Below are positions 1-7,886 of a stretch of 64,000 bases of DNA, in pieces (within the stretch, counting starts at the first letter, position 1; the number at the start of each line of letters is the position of its first letter). The DNA lies in the NCBI GenBank assembly GCA_052266715.1, contig JBQPRB010000001.1. The stretch is one strand, 5' to 3'. The stretch comes from Jeotgalibaca sp052266715 (lineage in GTDB: Bacteria; Bacillota; Bacilli; Lactobacillales; Aerococcaceae). Made by a program: the position numbers and the translations under genes. The notes below the pieces were generated by a model that saw only the letters and a program-made list of their open reading frames with translations, did not search any database and had not been told where the DNA came from.

Positions 1-13
1 TTGTTAAATCCAT
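1..13 (-). CDS. 5' end of a CDS running off the left edge
   Basis: Only the first codons (ATG GAT TTA ACA) lie inside the window, so the product cannot be named. The start is supported by a perfect AGGAGG at 21-26, seven bases upstream of the ATG. A cre-like site lies about 40-54 bases upstream. The gene reads in the same direction as the catechol cluster but is separated from it by a terminator and a 240-bp palindromic element, so it is probably a separate transcript. Confidence 0.6.
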
Positions 14-53
14 GATAATGCCTCCTAAGTATGCTTCGATATCTATCTTATAT

Positions 54-67
54 TGTAAGCGTTTCTT
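54..67 (-). promoter_or_regulatory. cre-like (CcpA) site upstream of the left-edge gene
   Basis: The 14-mer TGTAAGCGTTTCTT (as read on the + strand) matches the cre consensus TGWAARCGYTWNCW at all but one position. It lies in the expected promoter zone of the gene starting at 13 (minus). Match is by eye only. Confidence 0.45.
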
Positions 68-180
68 TCCTCTATTGCACTGACTCTAATGACAAATTAT
101 CTAATCACTTTGTTCAATTTAGATAAAAAAGATTGTGAAGTTAAGCACTATGTCCATCTGCTTTAGCAATACAAAAAAAC

Positions 181-421
181 GGTTCTTGGTTATCTGGTGT
201 TGGCGAAGGAAATGCCCTTCGGCCTGCGTGTTTGCTTGTGTACTGCCGTGGGACCGCCCTGAGCCTGTAGTCTCCGGGCTTGCAAGCCTCAAAGGGACCG
301 TAGACGCTGAAGCATCAACGCTCCCTACTTTCGCATTGCATCCTTGACACGGCCACAAGCAACCCCACCGTCCTTCGGGATTTCCGAGAAGAATACCTAC
401 CAACACCATAAATAATAGAAC
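181..421 (-). repeat. palindromic intergenic element, copy A (full length)
   Basis: This is a GC-rich block that recurs nearly base for base at 37836-38078 in the opposite orientation, and in diverged or shortened form at 29098-29275 and 31568-31685. Its two ends are imperfect inverted repeats (GGAAATCCC near one end, GGGCATTTCC near the other, then GTTGCTTGTG paired with CACAAGCAA). Nested hairpins lie in the middle, including the perfect palindrome GGCTTGCAAGCC. Open frames across it in both directions look like by-products of the repeat. It lies just past the terminator of the hydrolase gene. Confidence 0.85.
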
Positions 422-422
422 T

Positions 423-454
423 AAAAAAACCAGGCGCAAGGTCCTGGTTTTTCT
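423..454 (-). terminator. intrinsic terminator of the catechol cluster
   Basis: On the minus strand the sequence folds as AAAAACCAGG / CCTGGTTTTT with a short loop, followed by a T run. It sits 11 bases after the stop codon of the hydrolase and probably ends the operon. Confidence 0.8.
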
Positions 455-464
455 CATATTCATA

Positions 465-1298
465 TTATTGTGCAATAAAGTTTCGAACCAAATTCGCAAA
501 TTCTTGTGACTTCTCGATTTGCGTCCAGTGTCCGCAACCGCCGAAGATGTGTAGTTCCGCGTTTGGCAATAGATGAATCAAGCGCTCTGAGTTCTCAACT
601 GGAACAACTTTGTCTTCGCGACCGTGTACCAATAACGTTTTATGCGCAATTGTCTTGAAGGTTTCATCCGGGAATGACAAGTCGTCAACAGACGCTTGAC
701 GTGGATGCGGGAACATGGAGCTGAACGCTTCATGGAAGCCTTCTTCCATTGATGCTTCGTAGCGCATTTGAATCAAATCTTCAGAAGCGAATTTCTTGTT
801 GAAAGTGAACAAGTCAATCAATTCTGCCATGTTTTCCTTTGTACCTTTGTAACCCCAAACTTGATCCAGGCCGTAAGGAATATCTCCTTCAGTACCCATA
901 GCACCCATCGTGATGATTTTTTCAACACGGTCGGGAACTTCAAGCGCTGTCGAGAATGCCAATGAACCACCGAACGAGTTACCCACTAGAATAACTTTTT
1001 CAATATCCAATGCATCCAGGAAATCAATAATTTGTGTCGTCCATAAATCTTTTCCGTAGTTCACTTGGTCTCCGGTTGGTTTATCAGAGAAACCAAATCC
1101 AACCATATCCATCGCATACACATGCGCCACATCTTCCAATAATGGCAATACTAAACGCCAGTTAGCATAAGCTGAAACCCCTGGACCTGATCCATGGATG
1201 AACAATAGCGGTGTTCCGCCGTTCTTTTCGCCTACTTCTAAATAATTCGTTGTAAAGTTTCCTGTTTTTACACTTTTTCCTACTTCTGGTCTACTCAT
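465..1298 (-). CDS. alpha/beta hydrolase, 2-hydroxymuconic semialdehyde hydrolase-like
   Basis: Predicted to hydrolyse the catechol ring-fission product (DmpD/XylF/TodF type), cutting the C-C bond of a 2-hydroxy-6-oxo-hexadienoate to give 2-hydroxypenta-2,4-dienoate plus formate or an acid. The 277-aa protein has the oxyanion motif HGSGPG near the N-terminus, the nucleophile elbow VGNSFGG (Ser near residue 105), an acid in HGREDKV (near 228) and the catalytic His in GGCGHW (near 255). The start is set at the ATG at 1298, because AGGAGG lies just upstream; an earlier ATG at 1316 would read through this ribosome binding site. It is the last gene of the meta-cleavage cluster and follows a hairpin after the dioxygenase gene. 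Family is certain from the motifs; the exact substrate rests on context. Confidence 0.82.
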   Translation of the reverse strand: MSRPEVGKSVKTGNFTTNYLEVGEKNGGTPLLFIHGSGPGVSAYANWRLVLPLLEDVAHVYAMDMVGFGFSDKPTGDQVNYGKDLWTTQIIDFLDALDIEKVILVGNSFGGSLAFSTALEVPDRVEKIITMGAMGTEGDIPYGLDQVWGYKGTKENMAELIDLFTFNKKFASEDLIQMRYEASMEEGFHEAFSSMFPHPRQASVDDLSFPDETFKTIAHKTLLVHGREDKVVPVENSERLIHLLPNAELHIFGGCGHWTQIEKSQEFANLVRNFIAQ

Positions 1299-1322
1299 GT
1301 CTACATTCCTCCTCATTAATTA

Positions 1323-1351
1323 AAAGTCCGGGAAACAAAGCCCCGGACTTT
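1323..1351 (-). terminator. intergenic hairpin between dioxygenase and hydrolase genes
   Basis: AAAGTCCGGG pairs perfectly with CCCGGACTTT around a 9-base loop, with only a short T stretch on the minus strand. It may be a weak terminator or processing hairpin that lowers expression of the hydrolase relative to the genes before it. Confidence 0.5.
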
Positions 1352-1363
1352 CAGCATCAACAA

Positions 1364-2476
1364 TTATCCTCTAATATGCTCAGCTTCTGGGCGTTTTTCT
1401 TCGATGGCTTCCTTGAATTTAGGTTCAAGTCTGCTTTGAATATTTCTTTCTTCTTTCAGTTTATTCTCTATTGGGTTGTAGTAGATGTTTGAAGCCTCAT
1501 CTTCATCTTGAATTGCTGGTGTACCATAACGGAAGTAAGTACTTGGTAATTCCCCACCGTACCAGATAATAGCCAATTCAGTATCTTTCGCTTCCCATTC
1601 AACCGTTGGGAAATCTGGATCCAGGATTAGGTAGCCAGTATCTCCAAATAGTTCGATACGGTTTCCGCCTGGCTCGATGATATACATACAACGTGCTTGG
1701 GATACACCATGTTTCAGTGGACCCGCTTCGATTGGAATATTCCACTCTTTACATGCTTCAGATAGATCGTCCAAATGTTGCGGAGCGCCATACCAGAATG
1801 CCAAATGGTGAAGACGGCCATGTCCACCTAATGTATCTCCCATCAGTGCAACCTCATGAACAAGTGGTGAAACGGATAACCAAGTTGCAAAGTATGAACC
1901 ATCTGGATTCTTAACGCCTTCACGAATTCGGAATCCTAATAAATCACGGTAGAACTCAGCATTAGCAGGTACAACTTCTGGATTAGTCATGAAGTTAACG
2001 TGGTCGATACGACGTACCGGAACACCATGTAATGGTTTACGTTGTGCACGGTTCAATAGTTGTGATTTTTTATCCTCTGGAGCAACATAGCGCTCAACAT
2101 CCCAGAATAATTCCAAACGGTGACCATCTAAATCATCAAATTGGTAAGCACGGCCGTGACCATAACTCTCTTCGATCCATTCACCTTTAACGCCTGCTTC
2201 TTCCAATGCTGCAACACGACGCTCCAATGCTTGCGGAGAACTTGTACGGAAAGCCGTATGTTTCATCCCTGCATCTTCACCTTTAGTCAAAATCAAGGAA
2301 TACACATATGTATCTTCATAAGCACGTAGGTAAATGGAGTCTCCCTCTTCATGGACAACAGTCATTCCCAAAATTTTTGTAAAGAATGCTTCTGATTCTT
2401 CCAATACCGGTGTGTACAATTCACAGTGAGCCAATTGATGCGTATCGAATAATAATTCTTTGTAAGTTTCAGTCAT
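1364..2476 (-). CDS. catechol 2,3-dioxygenase (extradiol, VOC family)
   Basis: Cleaves catechol or a substituted catechol next to the two hydroxyls, using Fe(II) and O2, to yield 2-hydroxymuconic semialdehyde. Two VOC (glyoxalase-fold) modules are visible, at about residues 10-130 and 155-290. The C-terminal one carries the 2-His-1-Glu metal ligands: His in RIDHVNF (near 159), His in GRLHHLAFW (near 223) and Glu in GGNRIELFG (near 275). At 370 aa it is longer than the usual 300-330 aa, with a charged, Glu/Lys-rich tail of about 60 residues that has no recognisable domain. A ribosome binding site (AAGGGAGAG) precedes the ATG. A cre-like site lies at 2516-2529 upstream. The requirement for O2 is notable in a likely fermentative lineage. 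Confidence 0.88.
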   Translation of the reverse strand: MTETYKELLFDTHQLAHCELYTPVLEESEAFFTKILGMTVVHEEGDSIYLRAYEDTYVYSLILTKGEDAGMKHTAFRTSSPQALERRVAALEEAGVKGEWIEESYGHGRAYQFDDLDGHRLELFWDVERYVAPEDKKSQLLNRAQRKPLHGVPVRRIDHVNFMTNPEVVPANAEFYRDLLGFRIREGVKNPDGSYFATWLSVSPLVHEVALMGDTLGGHGRLHHLAFWYGAPQHLDDLSEACKEWNIPIEAGPLKHGVSQARCMYIIEPGGNRIELFGDTGYLILDPDFPTVEWEAKDTELAIIWYGGELPSTYFRYGTPAIQDEDEASNIYYNPIENKLKEERNIQSRLEPKFKEAIEEKRPEAEHIRG

Positions 2477-2515
2477 GATTAATTCTCTCCCTTGTTGTTT
2501 GTTTTTTTAGTTTTT

Positions 2516-2529
2516 AGGAATCGCTTACA
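2516..2529 (-). promoter_or_regulatory. cre-like site upstream of the dioxygenase gene
   Basis: On the minus strand this reads TGTAAGCGATTCCT, one mismatch from the cre consensus. It lies 40-53 bases before the dioxygenase start, inside the 160-base gap that separates it from the decarboxylase gene. No convincing -35/-10 pair was found in the gap. Confidence 0.35.
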
Positions 2530-2636
2530 ATTCTTGCATAATTTAACCTTGCTTCAAAACCTTGTATTGGATGATCACATGCTGCTTTTCCAATGCGATA
2601 AGTCGTCCCCCTCTACGCTGGATTGTTTTTAATTTT

Positions 2637-3422
2637 TTATGCCATAATGAAGGATACTTCTCCCAAGCCATCGATTTTAACGGAGACAAAGTCGCCACGT
2701 TCAATCCGGACTGCTTCTGTCATACCGCCAGTCAAAATCGGTTGACCAGCTGGAACTTTTTCGCCTTTTAGAGCGAGCATATTCGCCAATCGTGCCACAG
2801 CGTTAGCCGGGTGACCCAGCACTGCTGCCCCTGTTCCGAGGGCTTTCACTTCACCATTGATGGTGAGGACGGCACCTAAGGCATCCAGTTCCAGATTTTC
2901 AGGAGTTTTGATCGTTGTTCCCATTACCAGACCTGCGGCGGATGTATTGTCCGCAACTACGTCCGGGAGGGTGAAATTAAAGTTTTCGTAGCGACTGTCG
3001 ATAATTTCGATAGCCGGGAAAACAAAGGCTGTATTCGCCAAGACTTGGGCTCTGGTAATACCGGGGCCTTGTAAGTCCTGTTTCAGGATAAAACCGATTT
3101 CCGGTTCAACCTTTGGATGAATAAAGCGGTCGATCATGACTGTCGACCCATGGTTTTCTACCATATAATCAAAGGTATAACCGTATATGGGGTCCGTCAC
3201 ATTCATTTGCTTCATTTTTGCATCACTGGTCAATCCCATTTTCGGACCCAGAATTTTATGTCCCTCCGCCAATTTCTGCCGGATGATTTCTTCTTGGATC
3301 AGATAGCCTTCTTCCAGGGTCAGGTCCGGGGCTGGATCGGCACTTGGTCGCAAAACTTCCGTGCGCTTTTTTTCTGCCCCGTGTAGAAAATCAGCCAGAG
3401 CTTTAATTCTATCTGTTCCCAT
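2637..3422 (-). CDS. dmpH: 4-oxalocrotonate decarboxylase (DmpH/XylI type)
   Basis: Member of the hydratase/decarboxylase branch of the fumarylacetoacetase-like fold. It is expected to decarboxylate 2-oxo-3-hexenedioate to 2-hydroxypenta-2,4-dienoate in a Mg-dependent reaction, normally in complex with the hydratase. The 261-aa length is typical. The blocks KMGLTSDAKMKQM, TDPIYGY, IDSRYENF and AAVLGHPANAVARLAN resemble DmpH more than DmpE; the second paralogue at 5371 resembles DmpE. The acidic metal ligands fall in the PEIGFIL region. AGGAGG lies five bases before the ATG and the preceding aldolase gene ends 9 bases away. The tautomerase and semialdehyde dehydrogenase that normally feed this enzyme are not in the window. 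Confidence 0.8.
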   Translation of the reverse strand: MGTDRIKALADFLHGAEKKRTEVLRPSADPAPDLTLEEGYLIQEEIIRQKLAEGHKILGPKMGLTSDAKMKQMNVTDPIYGYTFDYMVENHGSTVMIDRFIHPKVEPEIGFILKQDLQGPGITRAQVLANTAFVFPAIEIIDSRYENFNFTLPDVVADNTSAAGLVMGTTIKTPENLELDALGAVLTINGEVKALGTGAAVLGHPANAVARLANMLALKGEKVPAGQPILTGGMTEAVRIERGDFVSVKIDGLGEVSFIMA

Positions 3423-3431
3423 GGTGTCCTC

Positions 3432-4457
3432 CTATACTGTCACTTTTTCCTTTTCTTCGGCCATCTTGGCGGCCATATCGTAAATCATGTCTTCTTGACC
3501 ACCGACTACTTTTATTTCGCCTAGTTTAATCAAGATGTCACGTGGTTCTAAATTGAATTGACGTGCTGCACGCTGCGCATGCAACAGGAATGCGGAGTAA
3601 ACACCGGCATAGCCTAATGTCAAACTATCACGCGTAATTTCCTGCGGTTTCGGTAATAAAGGTGCTACAATATCTTCCGCAGCATCCATAATCTTGTACA
3701 AATCAACACCTGTTTCGATGCCCATTTTTTCAAGAACCGCAATCAATACTTCTGTTTGTGTGTTACCAGCCCCGCCACCCAATGCACGAATACTACCATC
3801 GATATACGTTGCGCCGGCTTCAATCGCTACTAATGAGTTCCCAACCGCCAGTCCCAAGTTATTATGGGCATGGAAGCCAATTGGAATCGAAAGGTTTTCC
3901 TTAAGAGCTGCCACACGTTCACGTACTTGATCCGGTACCATCGCACCTGCAGAGTCCGTCACGTAAACAACATCCGCTCCGTAACTTTCCATCAACTTCG
4001 CTTGTTCAACAATCACTTCAGGTGGAGCCATGTGTGCCATCATCAAGAATCCGACGACTTCCAGCCCCATGCTTTTCGCAACTTCAATATGTTCCCGGGA
4101 AACATCCGCTTCCGTTACGTGTGTCGCCACCCGTACCATTTTCGCTCCTGCCTCCACCGCTTCTTTCAAATCCTCTACTGTCCCAACACCCGGTAACAAA
4201 AGAACACTGATTTTCGAAAAATCGGCTACCTCTGCTGCCGCGCGGATTAAATCGATATCGCGAACTTTCGACATTCCGAACTGTAAGGATGATCCACCCA
4301 GTCCATCGCCATGCGTCACTTCGATATAAGGAACTTTTGCATCGTTCAATGCTTTTGTAACGTCAACTACCTGCTCAACTGTGTACTGATGGGCCACCGC
4401 ATGACTTCCGTCACGCAAAGCCACTTCTGTAACAATCACATCTGGTTTTCTTGTCAA
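3432..4457 (-). CDS. dmpG: 4-hydroxy-2-oxovalerate aldolase
   Basis: Splits 4-hydroxy-2-oxopentanoate into pyruvate and acetaldehyde and passes the aldehyde directly to the partner acetaldehyde dehydrogenase. It is a DRE-TIM barrel protein: TEVALRDGSHA at the N-terminus supplies the metal-binding Asp and neighbouring Arg, and the HAHNNLGLAVGNS block supplies two metal-binding His residues. The length (341 aa) is normal. I place the start at a TTG (4457), because the ribosome binding site GAGGGGG lies eight bases before it; a GTG at 4466 abuts that site. The acetaldehyde dehydrogenase gene ends 13 bases upstream, so the two are translationally close, as expected for the DmpFG complex. Confidence 0.9.
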   Translation of the reverse strand: MTRKPDVIVTEVALRDGSHAVAHQYTVEQVVDVTKALNDAKVPYIEVTHGDGLGGSSLQFGMSKVRDIDLIRAAAEVADFSKISVLLLPGVGTVEDLKEAVEAGAKMVRVATHVTEADVSREHIEVAKSMGLEVVGFLMMAHMAPPEVIVEQAKLMESYGADVVYVTDSAGAMVPDQVRERVAALKENLSIPIGFHAHNNLGLAVGNSLVAIEAGATYIDGSIRALGGGAGNTQTEVLIAVLEKMGIETGVDLYKIMDAAEDIVAPLLPKPQEITRDSLTLGYAGVYSAFLLHAQRAARQFNLEPRDILIKLGEIKVVGGQEDMIYDMAAKMAEEKEKVTV

Positions 4458-4470
4458 TTTATCCACCCCC

Positions 4471-5349
4471 TCACACCAATACTTTTACTCTGGCAAATTC
4501 TTCTGCAACACGAACTGCAGATGCAGTCATGATATCCAGGTTTCCGGAATATTTAGGCAAGAAATCGCCCGCACCTTCAACCTCGACGAAAACGGTTACT
4601 TTATTGTTATCAAAAATTGGTTTCGAACGAATGCGATAACCAGGTACGTATTGTTGTACTTCCGCAACCCGTTTGTTGATTGCTTCAGTGATGACTTCTT
4701 CGTTCAGCGCATCTTCTTCAACTAATACGAAGACGGTGTCACGCATCAAGATTGGCGGATCTGCTGGATTCAGGACAATGATTGCTTTACCTTTTTTAGC
4801 TCCGCCCAAATCTTCAATCGCTTTTGACGTTGTTTCGGTAAATTCGTCAATGTTTGCCCGTGTTCCTGGTCCAGCACTTTTACTGGAAATCGTAGCAACG
4901 ATTTCAGCATATTCAACCGGTGCCACTTCGTTGATCGCTTGAATAATCGGCGTTGTCGCTTGGCCACCACACGTTACCATGTTTACGTTTCTGGCATCCA
5001 AGTGTTCTTTCAAGTTAACTGTAGGCGATACGAAAGGCCCGATTGCCGCTGGGGTTAAGTCAATCATGAGGACGCCATGTTTTTCTGCAACCTTGTCATT
5101 GTACTCATGAGCTTTTGCTGAAGTAGCATCGAAGAGGATGTCTAGTTCCCCTGATTTCTCAGCCCACTCATCAATTCCTCCTGCATAAACGTCAAGACCC
5201 AATTCTTTCGCTTGAACCATTCCACGCGATTTTGCATCAATCCCGATCATTGCGACCGGTTCAATCAAATCCGATTTGAACAGTTTCATCATCAAGTCGG
5301 AGCCGATATTTCCGGAACCGATAATGCCTGCTTTTAATTTATTCGTCAC
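4471..5349 (-). CDS. dmpF: acetaldehyde dehydrogenase (acylating)
   Basis: Oxidises acetaldehyde to acetyl-CoA with NAD+ and CoA, channelled from DmpG. The 292-aa protein starts with a Rossmann motif GIIGSGNIGSDLM and has the catalytic cysteine in VTCGGQAT (near residue 127). GTG is the likely start, seven bases after GGAGG. It lies between the hydratase and aldolase genes with short gaps, so it belongs to the same transcript. The end products acetyl-CoA and pyruvate enter central metabolism. Confidence 0.92.
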   Translation of the reverse strand: MTNKLKAGIIGSGNIGSDLMMKLFKSDLIEPVAMIGIDAKSRGMVQAKELGLDVYAGGIDEWAEKSGELDILFDATSAKAHEYNDKVAEKHGVLMIDLTPAAIGPFVSPTVNLKEHLDARNVNMVTCGGQATTPIIQAINEVAPVEYAEIVATISSKSAGPGTRANIDEFTETTSKAIEDLGGAKKGKAIIVLNPADPPILMRDTVFVLVEEDALNEEVITEAINKRVAEVQQYVPGYRIRSKPIFDNNKVTVFVEVEGAGDFLPKYSGNLDIMTASAVRVAEEFARVKVLV

Positions 5350-5370
5350 GATGTATCCTCCTTCTATCTT

Positions 5371-6147
5371 CTACTTTTCAAAATGCACACTTACTTCACC
5401 TAAATCCGAGAACTTAGCCTGGAAATAGTCACCTGGTTCAGCCACTACCATCGCAGATAATGCTCCGGATAAAATCACTTCGCCTGGTTTCAAGGTAATG
5501 TCATACTGGCTCAACTTATTGGCCAGCCATGCAACACAGATTGCTGGATCTCCCAAGGTCGCTGTTCCGACTCCCGTGTTTTCCAAATGGCCGTTTTTAT
5601 AAAGATTCATGCCAACCATTTTCAAATCGACATCCGTTATTTTGACTGGTTTGCCACCCAGGACATAAAGCCCACTGGAAGCATTGTCCGCTACCGTATC
5701 CGCCAAGGTGATTTTCCAGTCTGCCACGCGGCTGTCAACAATTTCCAGAGCCGGTAAAACATAATCCGTAGCTTGGAGAACCTCCATTGGGGTAACGTTT
5801 GGTCCTTTCAGTTCATCTTTCAGGATAAAAGCAATCTCACCTTCAACCTTCGCTTGCAGCAACGCTGACCTTGGAACCGTTCCACCGTTTTCGATTACCA
5901 TGTTATCCAGCAGATGACCGTAATCCGGTTCGTCCACGCCAAGCGCTTGTTGAACAGCTACTGAAGTTAGGCCAATTTTCTTACCGGTGATTTTTGCTCC
6001 GTTTTTAACTTCGCGGTCAATCGTCTCCAGTTGCACATGGTATGCTTCATCAATTGTAATATCAGGTTTGATGGAAATTATTGGTTGGACCCCTGTACCT
6101 TTTTCATGGGCACTTGCAAGATGATCCGCTAAATCTTTGATATCCAT
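5371..6147 (-). CDS. dmpE: 2-oxopent-4-enoate hydratase (2-hydroxypenta-2,4-dienoate hydratase)
   Basis: Adds water to 2-hydroxypenta-2,4-dienoate to form 4-hydroxy-2-oxovalerate, the aldolase substrate. The 258-aa protein shows GKKIGLTSVAVQQ, DYGHLLDNMV, EGEIAFILKDEL (acidic metal ligands) and ALEIVDSRVADWKI, all resembling DmpE/MhpD. It is a paralogue of the decarboxylase at 2637; the two often form a complex. It is the first gene of the minus-strand cluster, with GGGGG eight bases before the ATG, and faces the IclR regulator across a 209-base divergent promoter region. Confidence 0.88.
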   Translation of the reverse strand: MDIKDLADHLASAHEKGTGVQPIISIKPDITIDEAYHVQLETIDREVKNGAKITGKKIGLTSVAVQQALGVDEPDYGHLLDNMVIENGGTVPRSALLQAKVEGEIAFILKDELKGPNVTPMEVLQATDYVLPALEIVDSRVADWKITLADTVADNASSGLYVLGGKPVKITDVDLKMVGMNLYKNGHLENTGVGTATLGDPAICVAWLANKLSQYDITLKPGEVILSGALSAMVVAEPGDYFQAKFSDLGEVSVHFEK

Positions 6148-6251
6148 TTGGCTTTCCCCCTACAACTTTATCGTGATGTTGGATAAATATTATTCGTTTA
6201 TTTCTTAACTGACTTTATTGTAAGGGTTTTCTTTTTTAAAAAACAGGGTGT

Positions 6252-6270
6252 TGTTCCGCTATATGCAACA
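6252..6270. promoter_or_regulatory. imperfect palindrome, candidate operator between dmpE and iclR
   Basis: TGTTCCGCTATATGCAACA has matching ends (TGTT/AACA) and an inner C/G match around an AT centre, a size typical of IclR-family sites. It lies midway in the divergent promoter region. Symmetry is partial, so this is a candidate only. Confidence 0.35.
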
Positions 6271-6307
6271 AAAACGAAAGATTTAAACTTTTTTGATAAA
6301 AATCGTG

Positions 6308-6339
6308 TATACTGATATTAAATGAAGAAAACGGTTACA
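6308..6339 (+). promoter_or_regulatory. iclR -10 element followed by cre-like site
   Basis: TATACT at 6308-6313 is a good -10; no clear -35 is seen. The 14-mer AGAAAACGGTTACA at 6326-6339 differs from the cre consensus only at its first base and lies just downstream, where CcpA would act as a roadblock. This would tie the regulator, and through it the cluster, to carbon status. Confidence 0.45.
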
Positions 6340-6356
6340 CGATTAGGGGGATGACT

Positions 6357-7142
6357 ATGGAAAAAGTAGCCAAGCGTAGCGATACTTTAAGCTCTGTTCG
6401 AAATGCCGCGCGTATATTAAATAGTTTCACCGCCGATAATCCGACACAACGAGTGAGTGATATTGCTCTGGACTTGGATTTAGGCAAAAGTACGGTGAGC
6501 CGTCTGTTGGCCACCTTAGCAGAAGAAGGTTTGGTGACGAAAGATCCAGAAACACAAGAATACCATCTGGGTTCAAACGTTTTGACAATGGCCGGCGTCC
6601 TTATTAACAATATGGATATCCATAAAGAAGCCGCACCTGTTTTGAACCAGGTTGTCCAACAAACAGGCGAAACCGCCCATCTTGCTATCATGGATGGACT
6701 CGATACGATTTATATCCATAAAGAAGAAGCGACCCACCCAACCCGGATCAAAACCCATCTCGGTAGACGCAACCCTTCCTATTGTACGAGCTCCGGAAAA
6801 GTCTTGATGGCTTTCAGCGATCCGGAATTAACCGAAAGAATTATCGCCAAGGGATTAACCCCTTATACTGAAAAAACAATCATCAACGCCGAGCAATTGC
6901 GGACCGTGTTGGCCAACATCAAAAATAACGGTTATGCGACCGCCCGCGAAGAATTCACCAAAGGCACGATTTCCATCGCGGCTCCAATATTCGACTATAC
7001 CGGGAAAGTTGTCGCTGCACTGTCGGTTGTCGGTTCCGCCAAACGAATGAAGCCATACAAACGCACCGAATTCGCGGCTATCGTCAAAAACGCTGCAGCC
7101 GACGCCTCCGAAAGACTCGGTTATGACCAACGCTACTTATAA
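6357..7142 (+). CDS. IclR-family transcriptional regulator of the catechol cluster
   Basis: DNA-binding regulator with an N-terminal winged helix (about residues 13-75; SDIALDLDLGKSTVSRLLATL carries the recognition helix) and a C-terminal IclR ligand-binding domain (about 85-255), with conserved patches such as GLDTIYIHKEE, YCTSSGKVLMAF and YATAREEF. The start is placed at the second ATG (6357), six bases after AGGGGG; the ATG at 6351 abuts the binding site. It is divergent from dmpE, the usual layout for IclR regulators of aromatic pathways, so it probably controls the six minus-strand genes and itself. Activator or repressor role cannot be told from sequence. Confidence 0.88.
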   Translation: MEKVAKRSDTLSSVRNAARILNSFTADNPTQRVSDIALDLDLGKSTVSRLLATLAEEGLVTKDPETQEYHLGSNVLTMAGVLINNMDIHKEAAPVLNQVVQQTGETAHLAIMDGLDTIYIHKEEATHPTRIKTHLGRRNPSYCTSSGKVLMAFSDPELTERIIAKGLTPYTEKTIINAEQLRTVLANIKNNGYATAREEFTKGTISIAAPIFDYTGKVVAALSVVGSAKRMKPYKRTEFAAIVKNAAADASERLGYDQRYL

Positions 7143-7146
7143 ACGC

Positions 7147-7183
7147 AATAAACCAGGAAGGGATCAGCCCTTCCTGGTTTATT
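7147..7183. terminator. bidirectional terminator
   Basis: A perfect 16-bp stem (AATAAACCAGGAAGGG with its complement) closes a 5-base loop between the convergent 3' ends of iclR and the ABC ATPase gene. The flanking A and T runs allow it to act on both strands. Confidence 0.85.
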
Positions 7184-7205
7184 TGTTGCTATTTGTGCAC
7201 TGTTT

Positions 7206-7877
7206 CTACTTACGCTCACTCAATACGCCATCTTTCATGACGTAAACCTTGTCACAATATGAAATCAGCCGTTCATCATGCGTAACCATGATCGTGGCTT
7301 TTTGCTTATCCTTCGTTTCCCGAGCCAGAGTCTCCACCACTTCAAAAGCTTTTTCCGTATCCAAACTCGCAGTGGGCTCATCCGCCAAAATCACCGCGGG
7401 ATCATGATACAACGCTCGCGCAATCGCAACTCGTTGGCGCTGCCCACCCGACAAATCACTCGGATACTTCCCAGCCAGCTCCTGAATATCCAAACTCTTC
7501 AACAATTCCTCAATCTTCTCACGATCCAGCTTCGAACGATTCACTTTATTAACCAAGCGTAACTGGTTTTTAACTGTCAAAAAAGGAACCAAATTCGAAG
7601 CCTGTAAAATAAAACCAATCTCCTCAAACCGCAGCTTACTGCGCTCCTTGTCACTGACCTCACTAAACGCTTTTTCCTGAATCTCAACCTTACCCGTCGT
7701 AGGAGTCTGCAAGCCACCAAGTATTGTCAAGAGCGTACTCTTACCTGAGCCACTCGGTCCGATAATCGCCACGAATTCACCCGCCGATACCGAAAAATCA
7801 GTTGCCTTCAGTGCTTCGATTTCATTACCACCATCATTAAATTTTTTCGAAACATCCACCGCTTCAATTAATTTCAT
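7206..7877 (-). CDS. ABC transporter ATP-binding protein (LolD/MacB-like)
   Basis: ATPase of an export-type ABC system. Walker A (GPSGSGKST, near residue 40), the signature LSGGQRQRVAIARAL, Walker B (VILADEPTASLD) and the H-loop (MVTHDERL) are all intact in 223 aa. It follows its FtsX-type permease gene by 9 bases, so the two form one complex. It resembles ATPases of the HrtA/MacB/LolD group, which extrude heme, peptides or lipophilic compounds; the substrate is not determined. No two-component regulator lies next to it. Confidence 0.88.
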   Translation of the reverse strand: MKLIEAVDVSKKFNDGGNEIEALKATDFSVSAGEFVAIIGPSGSGKSTLLTILGGLQTPTTGKVEIQEKAFSEVSDKERSKLRFEEIGFILQASNLVPFLTVKNQLRLVNKVNRSKLDREKIEELLKSLDIQELAGKYPSDLSGGQRQRVAIARALYHDPAVILADEPTASLDTEKAFEVVETLARETKDKQKATIMVTHDERLISYCDKVYVMKDGVLSERK

Positions 7878-7886
7878 AAGTGCCCC

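Noticed and set aside
119..499. Open frames on both strands across element copy A
   Set aside because: They lie inside the palindromic repeat, have no ribosome binding site, and similar frames reappear in copy D because the repeat itself is open.
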